From positions 248,001-312,000 of the forward strand of contig JAJTUP010000061.1 of the NCBI GenBank assembly GCA_021399435.1: a stretch of 64,000 nt of DNA, read 5' to 3'. The DNA is from Diaporthe sp. PMI_573. Taxonomy: Eukaryota > Ascomycota > Sordariomycetes > Diaporthales > Diaporthaceae. The notes under the pieces are model-generated. The model had not been told where the DNA came from, ran no database searches, and saw only the letters and a program-made list of their open reading frames with translations. Both the position numbers and the translations under genes were made by a program. This document shows positions 39,877 through 49,407 of the stretch, one piece after another (position 1 is the stretch's first letter; the number at the start of each line of letters is the position of its first letter).

Positions 39877-40107
39877 CTATGCGAAGGGCACAACCGTGAG
39901 CCCCTTTTGAACAGCTAGTAATGTACTTTGATAAAATTTCGAAGTACTGCATAGTACATGGAAATATACCCAAACAAGTACCCATTGAAGTGTGTTTCTA
40001 CAACATCCTACACGATAGTACTTTTCTCATCGTTGCAGAACTAAATGTACCTAATTCCTTAAACATAAATATGGGAGTCCCGTAGTACAGTATATACTCC
40101 TTGATTA
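39877..40107. repeat. Dispersed repeat, copy 2
   Basis: Matches 112-340 in the same orientation; see copy 1. It ends just before the MADS-like gene and may contribute to that gene's upstream region. Confidence 0.75.
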
Positions 40108-40206
40108 ACAGGAGAGCGGTCTTTTACTATTGACACGATCGGTGCCACTGTTTAGCAAGTTTGACTTACAAACTGGTGTTGCATCATTGCTCATACCACC
40201 CTCCAA

Positions 40207-40577
40207 ATGGATCCAGAAGCTCGAAGAATAGTGGTGAAAAGAATTAAGCGTGAACGTGAGATGTTTCGAAAGCGGCTACGAACGATTATGAAAAAGGTAG
40301 AAGGACTTCATACTCAATGTGGGGGGGAGGTGTTTCTTGCCATTCACAAGAATGGAAAGTTTTATGTGTTTTCCTCGAACCCAGAGAATAAAAGGTGGCC
40401 GCCGCCTCTGAGCGACATTGTTAGTCCAGACATCGCGTTGATTATCAACGTTTGGCGCTAATTGATTTTTAGATGCTCACATATCCATTGCCAGAAATTC
40501 ATCATCCAACTAAAACTGTTGGCGCCCAAGGAGAATGGGAAGAAGACGTTGATGAGGACAGCTCTGCCGATCATTAA
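40207..40577 (+). CDS. Small MADS-box-like protein, 105 aa, two exons
   Basis: Exon 1 is 40207-40419 (71 codons), exon 2 40473-40577 (34 codons plus stop). The 53-nt intron has a GTTAGT donor, GCTAATTG branch region and TTTTTAG acceptor, phase 0. Residues about 8-60 resemble a MADS domain: RIVVKRIKREREMFRKRLRT, then IMKKVEGLHTQCGGEVFLAI, then HKNGKFYVFSSNP, with the basic helix, the hydrophobic KxxGLxxxCxxEV-like middle and the G-K-F/Y-x-F strand end. MADS proteins bind CArG-type DNA as dimers. The C-terminus is short and acidic (GAQGEWEEDVDEDSSADH), with no K-box or long activation domain. If unspliced, the ORF would be 84 aa. A DNA-binding role is likely by fold but not shown. Confidence 0.68.
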
Positions 40578-40579
40578 AA

Positions 40580-40885
40580 ATGCCTCTCTCATTACATTTA
40601 CTCTGGAAGATTCACACGCAACTGGTTGCTTCTGAAGTCGACCAAGCAACAGTCAAGTCGCAGCGTCAAGAAATTCTTAACTTAGAAGAGCACTTTCTCG
40701 AGGTTGAGCTACCAGAGTGTACTTGGCTGGACTTATCAGGCCACTTTGCACTGACACCACCAGCAAATGACCTGGGCAAGCCTGTGGTACTGTATCAATC
40801 GGGGAACGACGGCTTGTCAGAACGAGATGAGAGGCAGAACGTTCAATCTCAGCGCAGTCTCTCGGCGTCGCTAGCCAGAGGCTAG
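40580..40885 (+). CDS. Hypothetical ORF, 101 aa
   Basis: The ORF starts three bases after the MADS-like gene stop codon. It has ordinary protein composition (ATVKSQRQEILNLEEHFLEV, then LTPPANDLGKPVVLYQSGND) without a recognised domain. It might be part of the decayed Tc1 element that follows or of another gene. The close spacing to the upstream stop argues against an independent gene. Confidence 0.25.
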   Translation: MPLSLHLLWKIHTQLVASEVDQATVKSQRQEILNLEEHFLEVELPECTWLDLSGHFALTPPANDLGKPVVLYQSGNDGLSERDERQNVQSQRSLSASLARG

Positions 40886-40955
40886 ACCGCAGTAAACAAC
40901 AGAAATGCGCTGCAGTGTCTGACTAGACTTTTCTCCTGTCTAAAGATGTACAGTT

Positions 40956-41961
40956 TTGTGTGTAGCCTCGTCTTGTGAAATTGATATGGCATTCTTTTTA
41001 ATTTTATTGGAGGATTGGAAACACGTGATCTGGAGCGACGAAACATCAGTTGTTTTGTGTGTCAGAAGGGGTGGTTTTCGAGTCTGGAGGAAATCTGATG
41101 AGAAAGTCCTTAAGACCGCTATTCGCGAGCGTTGGAAGGGGTACTCAGAGTTTATGTTCTGGGCTTGTTTCTCACACAATAAGAAGGGTCTTTGCCACGT
41201 CTGGCGAGCTGAGACTCCCTCTGAGAGGAAAGAAGCTGAGGAGTTGTTAGATAAACTTAACGCTCAAAACGAGCCGCTGGCGCAGGCGAAGTGGGAAGTC
41301 GACGAGGCTGAGCGGTATGCTGCTGCCTACGAGGAAAACCCTCGAACAGCTCGCCACCGAAGCTGGCGATGGTCTCAGAGAACTGGTAAGCTTGTAAGGA
41401 AGCCTGGGCACGGAGGGATTGACTGGTACCGTTATCAGAAGGAGATCCTTCTCGATAAGCTGCTTCCCTTTGCAAGGAAAGTCGGGACAGAAGCTATCGT
41501 GCAAGAGGACAAAGCTCCTTCGCATGCACACTTCGCACAAGAAGCGGTGTTTAAGCTTCATGATGTTAAGCGTTTGCTTTGGTGTAGCAATTCTCCAGAC
41601 CTCAACATGATCGAGCCGGTCTGGCCCGAGCTGAAAAGGAGAACAACGCGCCATGGGGCGCCCAAGTAGCCAAGGTGAAGGAAGCTGGAGGAAGGAATGG
41701 AAGGCTTTCGAGCAGGAACGTTTGCAAACCTTCGTCGAGAGGATCCCATGGCACATCCAGCAGGTGATCCATTGCGAGGGCGGCAACGAGTACAACGAGG
41801 GAAGGAACAAAGTCGCTGGGAGGGAGCTCCTCAGGTTGTGTGGCACATACGGGGCGTACGGCAGCTGGGCATTCGAAAACACCAAAAACCCCGTGGGTCA
41901 CGATCTTTTGGGCGACGAATTCAAGCGGTTGGTGAGGGCTGCTGCTGTACGCTTTGGGTAG
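40956..41961 (+). pseudogene. Tc1/mariner DD34E transposase, 5'-truncated and frameshifted
   Basis: The first frame (40956-41669) covers WKHVIWSDETSVVLCVRRGG, then GYSEFMFWACFSHNKKG, then IVQEDKAPSHAHFAQEAVFK, then CSNSPDLNMIEPVWPELKRR. The catalytic residues are D in SDETS, D in QEDKAPSH and E in MIEPVW with 34 residues between the last two, so DD34E. The true N-terminal helix-turn-helix domains are missing upstream of WKHVIW. A stop at 41667 interrupts the frame; the C-terminal part continues in another frame to 41961 (SWRKEWKAFEQERLQTFVER, then GGNEYNEGRNKVAG). No terminal repeats were recognised. The element is dead. Confidence 0.85.
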
Positions 41962-42500
41962 TTGGAGTCCTCAGCCCTGCGGGTTAGTGGTTACCATAGT
42001 TGTCAGATTATCACCCTTTTAGGTATGTGGGACGTGTAATTATGGTCCAATTGATGGGGTGGTAACTGGGTGTATTGTGATGATGATGTCTTGTCTTCGT
42101 TCCTTTTTTGTCATGATTCAACCATTGATGCCTCAGGCACCTAACCCAAAGCACCCGTCACATCTGACAATAGTAATTAGTTGACGGACCAGGGACCCTG
42201 GCACCTTGGCGAACAAGACTTTTTACAGCGACCTCCGTAAGAGGTAAGGAGAATTGTCCAATTGAGCCCGATTGGAGCCTGCGACCAAGCCTTTCGGTCA
42301 CTTCATTGGTTTACAAACGCTCTAGTACGACCTTACAGGATCCCACCATCTCTATAAAACCATCGCATTACCGCCCGCCGCCCGCCCCACGGTCTTTTTA
42401 CTCCTGTTTCTTTCCCAAACATATTGCACATTGAATATATCTTTTGAGGGCCTTTGATTACGTTCGTAGCAATCGCAATGCCTCAAGATCAGACTTTTAG
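41962..42500. other. Unassigned
   Basis: No supported gene. Near 42355 CTATAAAACC resembles a TATA box, but no credible ORF follows; it is just upstream of the LTR copy. Confidence 0.35.
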
Positions 42501-42711
42501 TGTAACGGCCAGTAATATCCAGCATGGAAGCTGTTGTATTGGCACTACGTACGAAGATTCTAAGCTGAAGGAGAGAAGAAGGAAGGAAAGAAACTCGCGA
42601 TGTGCGACGCGTGGAGAAGTTTAATAACCGTGGTCCGTGCCTGTGGCAGGGACCAGCCCCTGCCAGCACCTTGTGGTGGTGTCAGCCCGTCTAGTGGTGA
42701 CAACCGCCACA
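42501..42711 (+). repeat. Solo LTR-like repeat, copy 1 (211 bp)
   Basis: Starts TGTAACGGCCAGTAATATCC and ends GACAACCGCCACA. It matches the inverted copy at 57523-57736 over its whole length with small differences. TG...CA ends are typical of LTRs. Flanking 5-mers (TTTAG and CAAAT) do not match, so this copy has either lost its duplication or been rearranged. Confidence 0.75.
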
Positions 42712-42893
42712 CAAATTATCTCTAGCTTAGGATACAAAAGATTAATGTAGTGCTCAGCTGTGTGTTGAATCTCTCCTATATTAAATGTCTTCTAATAAAA
42801 CGCCGGACCATTTGCCACCTATATTGAGATATTGATAATTCAATGACTTATAATATTGTCTAAGGCGTCAAAGATTATATTAATACATTCTGT

Positions 42894-43340
42894 CTAGTCA
42901 AGGATATCTTGGACTTGGTTGTGGTACTTAGAATAAGTCGGGGCTAGCAGCCGCTGCACTTGACGACAAGACAATAGTTGCCAGGCAGTATTTAGCTTGC
43001 TCAACAGAATCCGCATTCGTTTGGACTCAAAGAGGTTAAATGGACGGCCATTAGCAAAAATTGCTCTAGCAGCAAGCTCATCAAGCATCTGCTTAAAGGT
43101 CTTGTCTACTACAGGAAAGTGCTGAGTAAGTTGAGACTGCTGAGACTGTTGCTGCCCTCTGTAATTAGGCCAATGGCAAAGTAAGTGCTTCTTCTGACAA
43201 GTAGTGCCCTTGGTTGTCTCGTGGCCGCAGTGCTTGCACTTGACTCGTAAGTTCTTGAACCCCGAGCTAGCGTCCAAGGCAATCATGATAAATTCTCGGT
43301 GGACCTGGTGGTCGGCTGGCCTTCCAGAGGTTCTAGGCAT
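42894..43340 (-). pseudogene. hAT-type transposase, N-terminal fragment with BED-like finger
   Basis: From the Met at 43340 the frame encodes MPRTSGRPADHQVHREFIMI, then RVKCKHCGHETTKGTTCQKK, then HLLCHWPNYR, a CX2C and HX-rich BED-type finger, followed by LTQHFPVVDKTFKQMLDELA, then ARAIFANGRPFNLFESKRMR. In fungal hATs this linker precedes the DUF659/RNase-H-like core, which is absent here; the frame stops at 42894 in AT-rich DNA. The fragment is of a different hAT family from the others in the window. Confidence 0.7.
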
Positions 43341-43904
43341 TGTAGAAGAAGCACAAAGGGTCTGAAGGTAGTGGGGAGTCGGATTGGGAAGTTTCAGGGG
43401 GATATAGCCACAGGCAGTTGAAGGCTGTGGAGAAAAGGAGGTCAGAACAGGGATTATATTGATCCGATGCACTAAGCCTGTTCTGGAAGACGCTAAACCT
43501 AATATAGGAGGGGAAATAATGCATATAAAACGCGCCTGCTTTAAATATTTAATGCAAAAAGCGCATTTTATTTAATGATGCAGCTTTAAATCCATCCCTA
43601 GAGGAATACCTAGCAAGACACGCGTCTTGAAGCTATATTGGGCTGCAAAACACACCAGGATTGGTGCACGGAGTAAAGAATTATGTTTCTGGCATTAGAC
43701 TTCGAATCAGGAGAAGTCCGTTTTTACCCCTTCTCATTACTAAGAAAACGGATATTCGCACCCAAAAAAAAACGGATGCCGCACCCAATTTGCTGGCTAA
43801 TCATGCTCCCCCGTGTGCCCGAATTTAAGTTCACCATAAGCTCGCCATACAAAAGATCAATGTAATTATATTTACTATCATTCCGTGGTTTTTGACGGCA
43901 CAAT
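43341..43904. other. Unassigned AT-rich stretch
   Basis: No supported gene. At 43748-43785 CGGATATTCGCACCC, an A-run and CGGATGCCGCACCC recall the first bases of the MULE terminal repeat at 21844, hinting at another eroded MULE end. Confidence 0.35.
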
Positions 43905-44078
43905 ATCGTTACGATATCGCTTCTTCGGCGAGATCTCGCTTCCTTAGAGATATCGCTCCCTCACCAACACCTCGCTTCCTCATAGATATAGCTTGTTCAG
44001 CGAGAGATCGCTTGTTCAGCAAGAGATCGCTTGTTCAGCAAGAGATCGCTTGTTCAGCGAGAGATCGCTTCCTCGGGT
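43905..44078. repeat. Minisatellite, 19-bp unit, about nine copies
   Basis: The unit AGATCGCTTGTTCAGCGAG recurs. The right four units (about 44000-44075) are almost identical; those to the left grow increasingly diverged (GATATCGCTTCTTCGGCGAG and similar). A 68-codon ORF across it repeats IACSARDR, but 19 is not a multiple of three, so the repeat is unlikely to be coding. Confidence 0.85.
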
Positions 44079-44144
44079 TAGAGTTTCAGTTACCATAGCG
44101 CCTAGAGACCCAAGTAATTAAGGACTTCTGTTAACGCTGCAACA

Positions 44145-44335
44145 CCAAAAAAACGATATCTGATCGACCAGGGTACTTGGCGTCCACAACAGTAGTCCAT
44201 CTTTTTCCTCGAATTGAGTCCACAACGTCCGATTGCAACGGCAACGGGTAACTGTCGGGCACCGTCCATTTGTTGACGGCGCAGAGATCACAGACGACTC
44301 TGTCCTTGTCTTCACCGTGAACCTTGTGCCACCCG
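44145..44335 (-). pseudogene. Ty3/Gypsy reverse-transcriptase scrap
   Basis: On the minus strand one frame reads HKVHGEDKDRVVCDLCAVNK, then WTVPDSYPLPLQSDVVDSIR, then GKRWTTVVDAKYP. This is the conserved start of Ty3-type reverse transcriptase (pattern RVVIDLRAxNxxTVPDxYPLPLQ, then GxxxxxVVDA). Everything before and after is lost. Confidence 0.75.
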
Positions 44336-44451
44336 CGGACGCTTTTTCGTTGACGGGCTCAAAGATTGATTTAAATTTATCAAGCTAACTACCTCAAAGA
44401 TGCAACATGGCCATACTTTCTACTACTACCTGGATCTCTGTTTTCGGCGTC

Positions 44452-45396
44452 CTAATTGACCAACACGCAGTCCACAGCACGGTCAGCTACCGCCAAGTAC
44501 AATTCGTCCAACTGTCTTTCCTCATGTTCAATTTCGTACCGCTGAAGTCTGTGTTTTGCTAAAACATCGGCGATTATATCCTCTCCGAATAGCTCCCAGA
44601 AGCGACGGAACTTGTAAACCTCAAGCTCCCTTTGACTAAGAGAGAACGGTGACGGAGGCGGCTGTGTACAAGAGAACACAACGGACCAGATCTTCATCCA
44701 CTGCCTTGCCTGCAATCCAGAAATACTATCCGCAGCCGACCCTTGCCTTTCGAGCTCTCGTACCTGCGAGTCTCGGAGGCCGCCAAATATAATGGGCAGC
44801 CGATGACGGCATTCCTGGCTCCGCATATGGCCGTCCCTAAGTCTGACTGTCAGGAAAGTCTCGTAACAGACCGAACAGTAGATAGGTTCCAAATGCACTG
44901 AGCACAAATGCTCTCGCACATCATCTATGCTGAGGAGACAATGCCTTGTCAAGCAGCTGAGATGGGATTCCCTATCTCTGACGAAGAAAGGGCACGGCCA
45001 TACCCTGGGTGCTGAAGTGATCGGGTGCTTAGCGAGGACAATATCTCTCCCGGCGGAATCAGAGATTGATCCAGAACTTGCTGCGCCTTGGCCAGAACAG
45101 AGTTGTGAGCGCTTTCCATGGTTCTCTGCGCTTGGGTGCAAGGTGCTATTCCTGGACGGGTTCACATGTGCTGAGTTGAACCTCTCCACCGCAGTCCTCG
45201 TCAACTCGTCCACGACTCCTGCAAAACTGTGGGTAGGGTCGAGCTTTAGGGACCCGGTACCAGCATTGTTCAAGTGTTTCCTGGCTGCAGGTGGACTTGT
45301 GCCTTGGCACAGATGTGCCCGATCTTCGCGGGGTAAATCTCCCGGCTCAACTTTGGACAACCATGAGGAGACATCCTGGAATCCTCGCTTTGCCAT
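44452..45396 (-). CDS. C2H2-type zinc-finger-like protein (ACPF family), 314 aa
   Basis: The centre has the layout of a common filamentous-fungal finger module: WPCPFFVRDRESHLSCLTRH, then LSIDDVREHLCSVHLEPIYC, then SVCYETFLTVRLRDGHMRSQ, then EC. Paired Cys and His residues suggest two or three zinc sites. The N-terminal 120 residues are polar and disordered; the C-terminal part (WMKIWSVVFSCTQPPPSPFS, then FRRFWELFGEDIIADVLAKH) is helical. The protein at 61209 has the same order of blocks, so the two are distant paralogs. No intron is needed and the frame is intact. A DNA-binding regulatory role is probable but target and pathway are unknown. Confidence 0.68.
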   Translation of the reverse strand: MAKRGFQDVSSWLSKVEPGDLPREDRAHLCQGTSPPAARKHLNNAGTGSLKLDPTHSFAGVVDELTRTAVERFNSAHVNPSRNSTLHPSAENHGKRSQLCSGQGAASSGSISDSAGRDIVLAKHPITSAPRVWPCPFFVRDRESHLSCLTRHCLLSIDDVREHLCSVHLEPIYCSVCYETFLTVRLRDGHMRSQECRHRLPIIFGGLRDSQVRELERQGSAADSISGLQARQWMKIWSVVFSCTQPPPSPFSLSQRELEVYKFRRFWELFGEDIIADVLAKHRLQRYEIEHEERQLDELYLAVADRAVDCVLVN

Positions 45397-46029
45397 CTGG
45401 CCCAGATCTTGAGAATATATGGTGTTTGAATTGGGCTGACTGTTTCTGTATCGAAACTGGCACCTAGACGAAGTTGAAACTGCTGGTGATTTAGAGTCGC
45501 CCGCAAGGCTATAGGAAAGTAAATATGTGCGAGTTTAGCAGCAATTCGAAACTCAGAACTTATATAGAAGGATGCCAGCGGTGATTTATATATTCAGACT
45601 GTTCGACTGTGCCCCTGTTTGCTCAAGCTTCACGCAACTGCGTGAAGTTGTTAGACTGCATGATCGGTTGTAGCGGGGGGCAGCTTACTATGGTCTTTAA
45701 CTATGACCAAGACGCCATCAAAGGAAGTTCCCTTTCATCAAAACCTGAATTCAGCCAGCGCACAATTACGGGTGTCTGAGGCAGATCAATATTGTCCGAA
45801 TTATTTCTAATAGATGCGAGAAGGAGAATGTGTCACAATCCTGTTCAGCAAGTTACTGTATACCCTTGGCGAGCTTGGTCGCTCAATTAGTACGCAAATG
45901 TACTCTCCATCTCTCCCCCCTTCCCCTAGCGGGTTGAATGTCTTGGCTAGCTACTGACTAAACCGGTCCGGGATAAGTGGTGAGCCACTCGGGTCTACCC
46001 GCTTCCTCAACCCGGCACGCATTTGTCCG
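45397..46029. other. Upstream region of the C2H2 gene
   Basis: No supported gene; should contain the promoter of the gene at 44452 on the minus strand. A near-palindrome CTTCACGCAACTGCGTGAAG lies at about 45628-45647. Confidence 0.4.
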
Positions 46030-46677
46030 GTGCGGTTATGCCCGACATTCAGTCTGCTCCTGCTTCGTGATACATTACTACATGCTGGGGCCCTATCTTG
46101 CGGGGTAACCAATCGATCGCCCACCTTGGATGACACTTGTCTCCAAGGGCGTCTGAGTATGTTATCAGGAAAGGGCCTTTCTACCCCAAACCAGTGGAGA
46201 TCTCTATCACCCCCGGAGACGCCAGAAACCACCTTTCGTCAGCTTCACCGGAGAAGACGATATCGAAGGCACGGAGGGTCATTCTACACCGAAAGAGTTG
46301 ACTTATCTACCGACCCCAACAGGATCACCCAAAACCACGTTACATCAACCACGCGGGGTCGATTATGCGACAACTCGGATCGTCCTTCCACACCCAGGCA
46401 GTTGAGATTTTCACAGCCCTTATCAGAGTCACCAGAAACCACCTTTGGTCGTCCGTCCGGAGAAATAAATGCCAAAGGTCCGGACTTCTCTTCCGGACTC
46501 TCAATTTCCAGGATAGAGTCTTCTGAACCGATCAACTTCGCCTTTGAGTCTTTAGAAGGAGACCCTAGCGACGATTCAAGCCAGGGGGACTTCAAAGAGC
46601 TCGTGTCCGAGGGCTCAGGTGCTCATCAAAAAAAAAATCAAAAAAAGACACTAACCCCCCAGGCTTGCTTGCTCTGA
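46030..46677 (+). CDS. Hypothetical Ser/Pro-rich protein, 215 aa
   Basis: Open frame with a polar, Ser/Thr/Pro-rich, probably disordered product. It contains two similar segments (SLSPPETPETTFRQ and PLSESPETTFGRP) whose DNA is also similar (GAGACGCCAGAAACCACCTT and GTCACCAGAAACCACCTTTG), so there has been an internal duplication. The C-terminus is acidic, then Lys/Gln-rich over A-runs (46626-46645). The first 25 residues are hydrophobic enough for a weak signal peptide. No domain is recognised and no promoter is clear. Confidence 0.35.
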   Translation: MRLCPTFSLLLLRDTLLHAGALSCGVTNRSPTLDDTCLQGRLSMLSGKGLSTPNQWRSLSPPETPETTFRQLHRRRRYRRHGGSFYTERVDLSTDPNRITQNHVTSTTRGRLCDNSDRPSTPRQLRFSQPLSESPETTFGRPSGEINAKGPDFSSGLSISRIESSEPINFAFESLEGDPSDDSSQGDFKELVSEGSGAHQKKNQKKTLTPQACLL

Positions 46678-47678
46678 CAGAATTGTTCATGGCGGTTGTT
46701 TGTAGCTGCATGACGGTATACTCGGTTCTTCTCCGGGAAGGCCAATATGTAATGTTCTGCTTTCAGCTCATTCAATCTAAGGACCATTCTCGTTTTTTCC
46801 TTTCTTGTTTCTCTGATTCTGTTAGGAAGAAAATAAAAATTACTAAATGAAAAAAAAGTGTGGCATTACCCGACAATCCGTTTCCACAGCAAACAGGAGC
46901 GGTCTACGAAGATCAGTGCAAGCAGCACGATTCGACTGCTTTACGTCGAAGGCGGTCCACTATACTAAAATCTGGGCGAAATAACCGCCCGCCCCCTTAG
47001 CCCCTAGAGTGCCTAAATTCAGACTCAGGGTGTAGATTTGATCGACTGGGTCGCAGCATGTACTTCTGGGGTGCGGTCTCGTTTTCCCCAAATTAGACGA
47101 GTAATTGAAGTTCCTAGCACAAAGAGCAATGAAGATCTTCACGAAGTCCGGTGTAGCCCAAGAGTCCTCGAATCGGGCACGACAAATGTATTATATAAAC
47201 TCCTCCGTCCCCCACCCACGAAGCCCTAAGATAAGTGCATTGCTTGGAAAGATCGAAAAATGAGCCGCTACAGGTAATGCATGAAATTCGATTCGTCTAA
47301 TAAAGTACCAATACTCCCTTTTCAAAGTTTTAGTCCTTACATTGGATATAGGCATCGCTATGTACTGTACTAACCTCCGTCCACGTGCTTAAATAAGAGA
47401 ACAAAAGCAATAACAAAGCGAACCCTCCCCGCGCACCAAATAAGAATGAAGTACACAGATAGAAATGCTTATAGGACTGTACTTAGGCTAGACATTTTGT
47501 ATCTTATCGCAAAGTATTTCTGTCATATTATAAATAGGGTAGTACTGTACATTAAGCACATTATAGTTACTACATTTATACGTTATACTGACAGTCTATA
47601 AAGGGGAGGCTTTCCTGGTAGATATGTATTATAATATATACGGAGTCCTGTAGATACTTCTCATACTCAATCAACACG
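46678..47678. other. Gene-poor AT-rich stretch
   Basis: No supported gene. Several GTACTGTAC-type motifs occur near 47361 and 47540. The last 150 bases should be the upstream region of the P450 fragment. Confidence 0.4.
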
Positions 47679-48343
47679 ATGCTTGACGTCGGTATCCTTG
47701 ACTCATACTTAAACGGCCATGGCCTTTCAATCTCGGTCAACTCTCTTCTGTGGCTGACTGGTCTGTGGGCATTCTTTAAACTTTCCATTTTCATTTACAA
47801 TGTCTCTCCTTTCCATCCTCTGAGCCAGTTCCCAGGACCGAAACTCGCCCAAATGACCTATTGCTGTGAGGCTTGGTATGACCTCGTGAAGACTGGAAGG
47901 TACACTTCACAAATAGAGAAGATGCACAAACAGTATGGTTAGTAAATACTTCTTTTTGTTTCGATGCAATAAAAGCTGGCCATTTCCGCTAAATAGGGCC
48001 TCTTGTTCGTATCAACCCCTCGGAGCTACATTGCAACGATCCGCAATTCATCGATGAAATTTATGCGACGGGCCGTCGTAAGAGAAATAAGAGTGAATAC
48101 ATATGCCAATCGCTGGTCGCACCGATGGATCGCACAGGGTTTGGAACTGTGGATCATGACCTCCACCGAGCCCGGCGTTCACCGATGGCCAGGCATTTCT
48201 CCCGGCAACACACATTGCAATTCGAACCTGAGGTTATAAAAGTATTCCGATTAAAACACATTGATCAAGATCAGCAGTGCGCAAAATGCTCGTTGGAGGT
48301 ATTTCAACATCTCTGCCCATTTCGCGAGTTACATCTCATGTGA
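47679..48343 (+). pseudogene. Cytochrome P450, N-terminal third only
   Basis: Exon 1 is 47679-47937; a 59-nt intron (GTTAGT donor, CTAAATAG acceptor) leads to exon 2 from 47997. The product has a membrane anchor (about residues 20-45, [20 protein letters not shown]), then the proline-rich hinge [17 protein letters not shown], then YGPLVRINPSELHCNDPQFI, then GFGTVDHDLHRARRSPMARH, the C-helix WxxxR-like region of fungal P450s of the trichodiene-oxygenase-like type. After FEPEVI similarity ends and the frame stops at 48343. The I-helix, ExxR and haem-binding Cys motifs are absent, so it cannot be a working enzyme. Confidence 0.8.
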
Positions 48344-48962
48344 GCCTGGCGGAACCCTTGCCTGGTCCTCGACAGTTTGTCACTCACCCCGACAACTAGA
48401 GCGACGCCATCAAGTTGAGTACTGCTGATCATTGCGTTGTCGCTATTGCGAGCTGAGTCTAGCGAGATGGGTGGTGAGGTAGCTGTAGATGGGTTGAGGC
48501 TGTGGATTAGAGAGATGAGATCAGGACCAGCGACAACCTTGGAAGGAAGATATGGCTGCAGAAACCATACATTATGTACCCAGTATTCCCAGTCCCACTT
48601 GGATCCTCCCAACTGGTGCTCATATGGTGGTTGAGCGTCAAAGGTTGTAGCTGAGGAACCAACAGCCACAATGTAATTAACCCCATGAAGTGACCCAGTT
48701 CCGTGGCACCATTGCTAAAGCCAAGACCAAAGGTGCAGTTGGTTGTCTTCTGCCTTGCGACCCGACCGATGCAAGCCTCACGTTGTACCGTTACATTGCG
48801 CATCACCAACTGAGCCAACATGCATCGGATCGTCATTGTCGATCGGACCAGATGTTCTTTGCCTTGCCCCTGATCCCTGAAGGCGTGCACATAGGAAACG
48901 TCACAGAGTAAAAGCTCACCAATTTTTCCAGGTTGACTAAGACGAAATTCATATGGATACAA
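48304..48962 (-). pseudogene. Uncharacterised fungal gene, broken by a frame change
   Basis: Two overlapping minus-strand frames look like one protein: 48962-48680 (NCTFGLGFSNGATELGHF) and 48669-48304 (AVGSSATTFDAQPPYEHQLG, then SKWDWEYWVHNVWFLQPYLP, then AISSTQ-like and LDGVALVVGVSDKLSR). They join only if the frame shifts near 48670, which has no convincing intron. The aromatic-rich, GSS- and NPSTAT-containing sequence looks like a genuine conserved protein, but I do not recognise the family. Its 3' end overlaps the tail of the P450 fragment, so both were probably juxtaposed by rearrangement. Confidence 0.4.
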
Positions 48963-49407
48963 TTCTTCGCATTCAGGAGTGTGGTGCTTTGCCAGCGATG
49001 TTTCGAGTTCGAGCGAAAAGTCGGGCGGGAACTGGCATTCGCATGCAAGCAGTCTGATCTCCTACTGCATCGTGTACAATCGTCTGGTATCCTTGGAACG
49101 CAGCAACCTTTGCAAACATTAATACTTTATTGATATATCGTACATACAGGAAGGGTATCCCAATAGCTGGGATTGCGTCGGGTATCTCCTTCCTGTCCTT
49201 CGTGCACCTGATGGCGAGGAACTAGCATTCCTTCGAACACAACGGTGCTCGGATCATAGCCGGACCAGTGTCATCGAGCTGTTGCGGTAGTCACCAGCCA
49301 GCAGGTCTTCGGCACGCATCCACCCATTTCGGACCTCTTCGACGAGTACACGCCAGTCTCGGCAGCAGCCTCCTCGACCTCGCTCCGTTTCTTCACACCC
49401 AGAAAGC
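48963..49407. other. Unassigned, downstream of the receptor gene
   Basis: No supported gene; the right part probably holds the 3' untranslated region of the gene at 49408. Confidence 0.4.

Noticed and set aside
42352..42669. Minus-strand ORF of 105 codons
   Set aside because: Most of it lies within the LTR repeat; the copy at 57.5 kb gives a different reading, so it is not coding.
43905..44078. CRISPR-like regular repeats
   Set aside because: Units are adjacent with no unique spacers and the organism is a eukaryote; it is a minisatellite.
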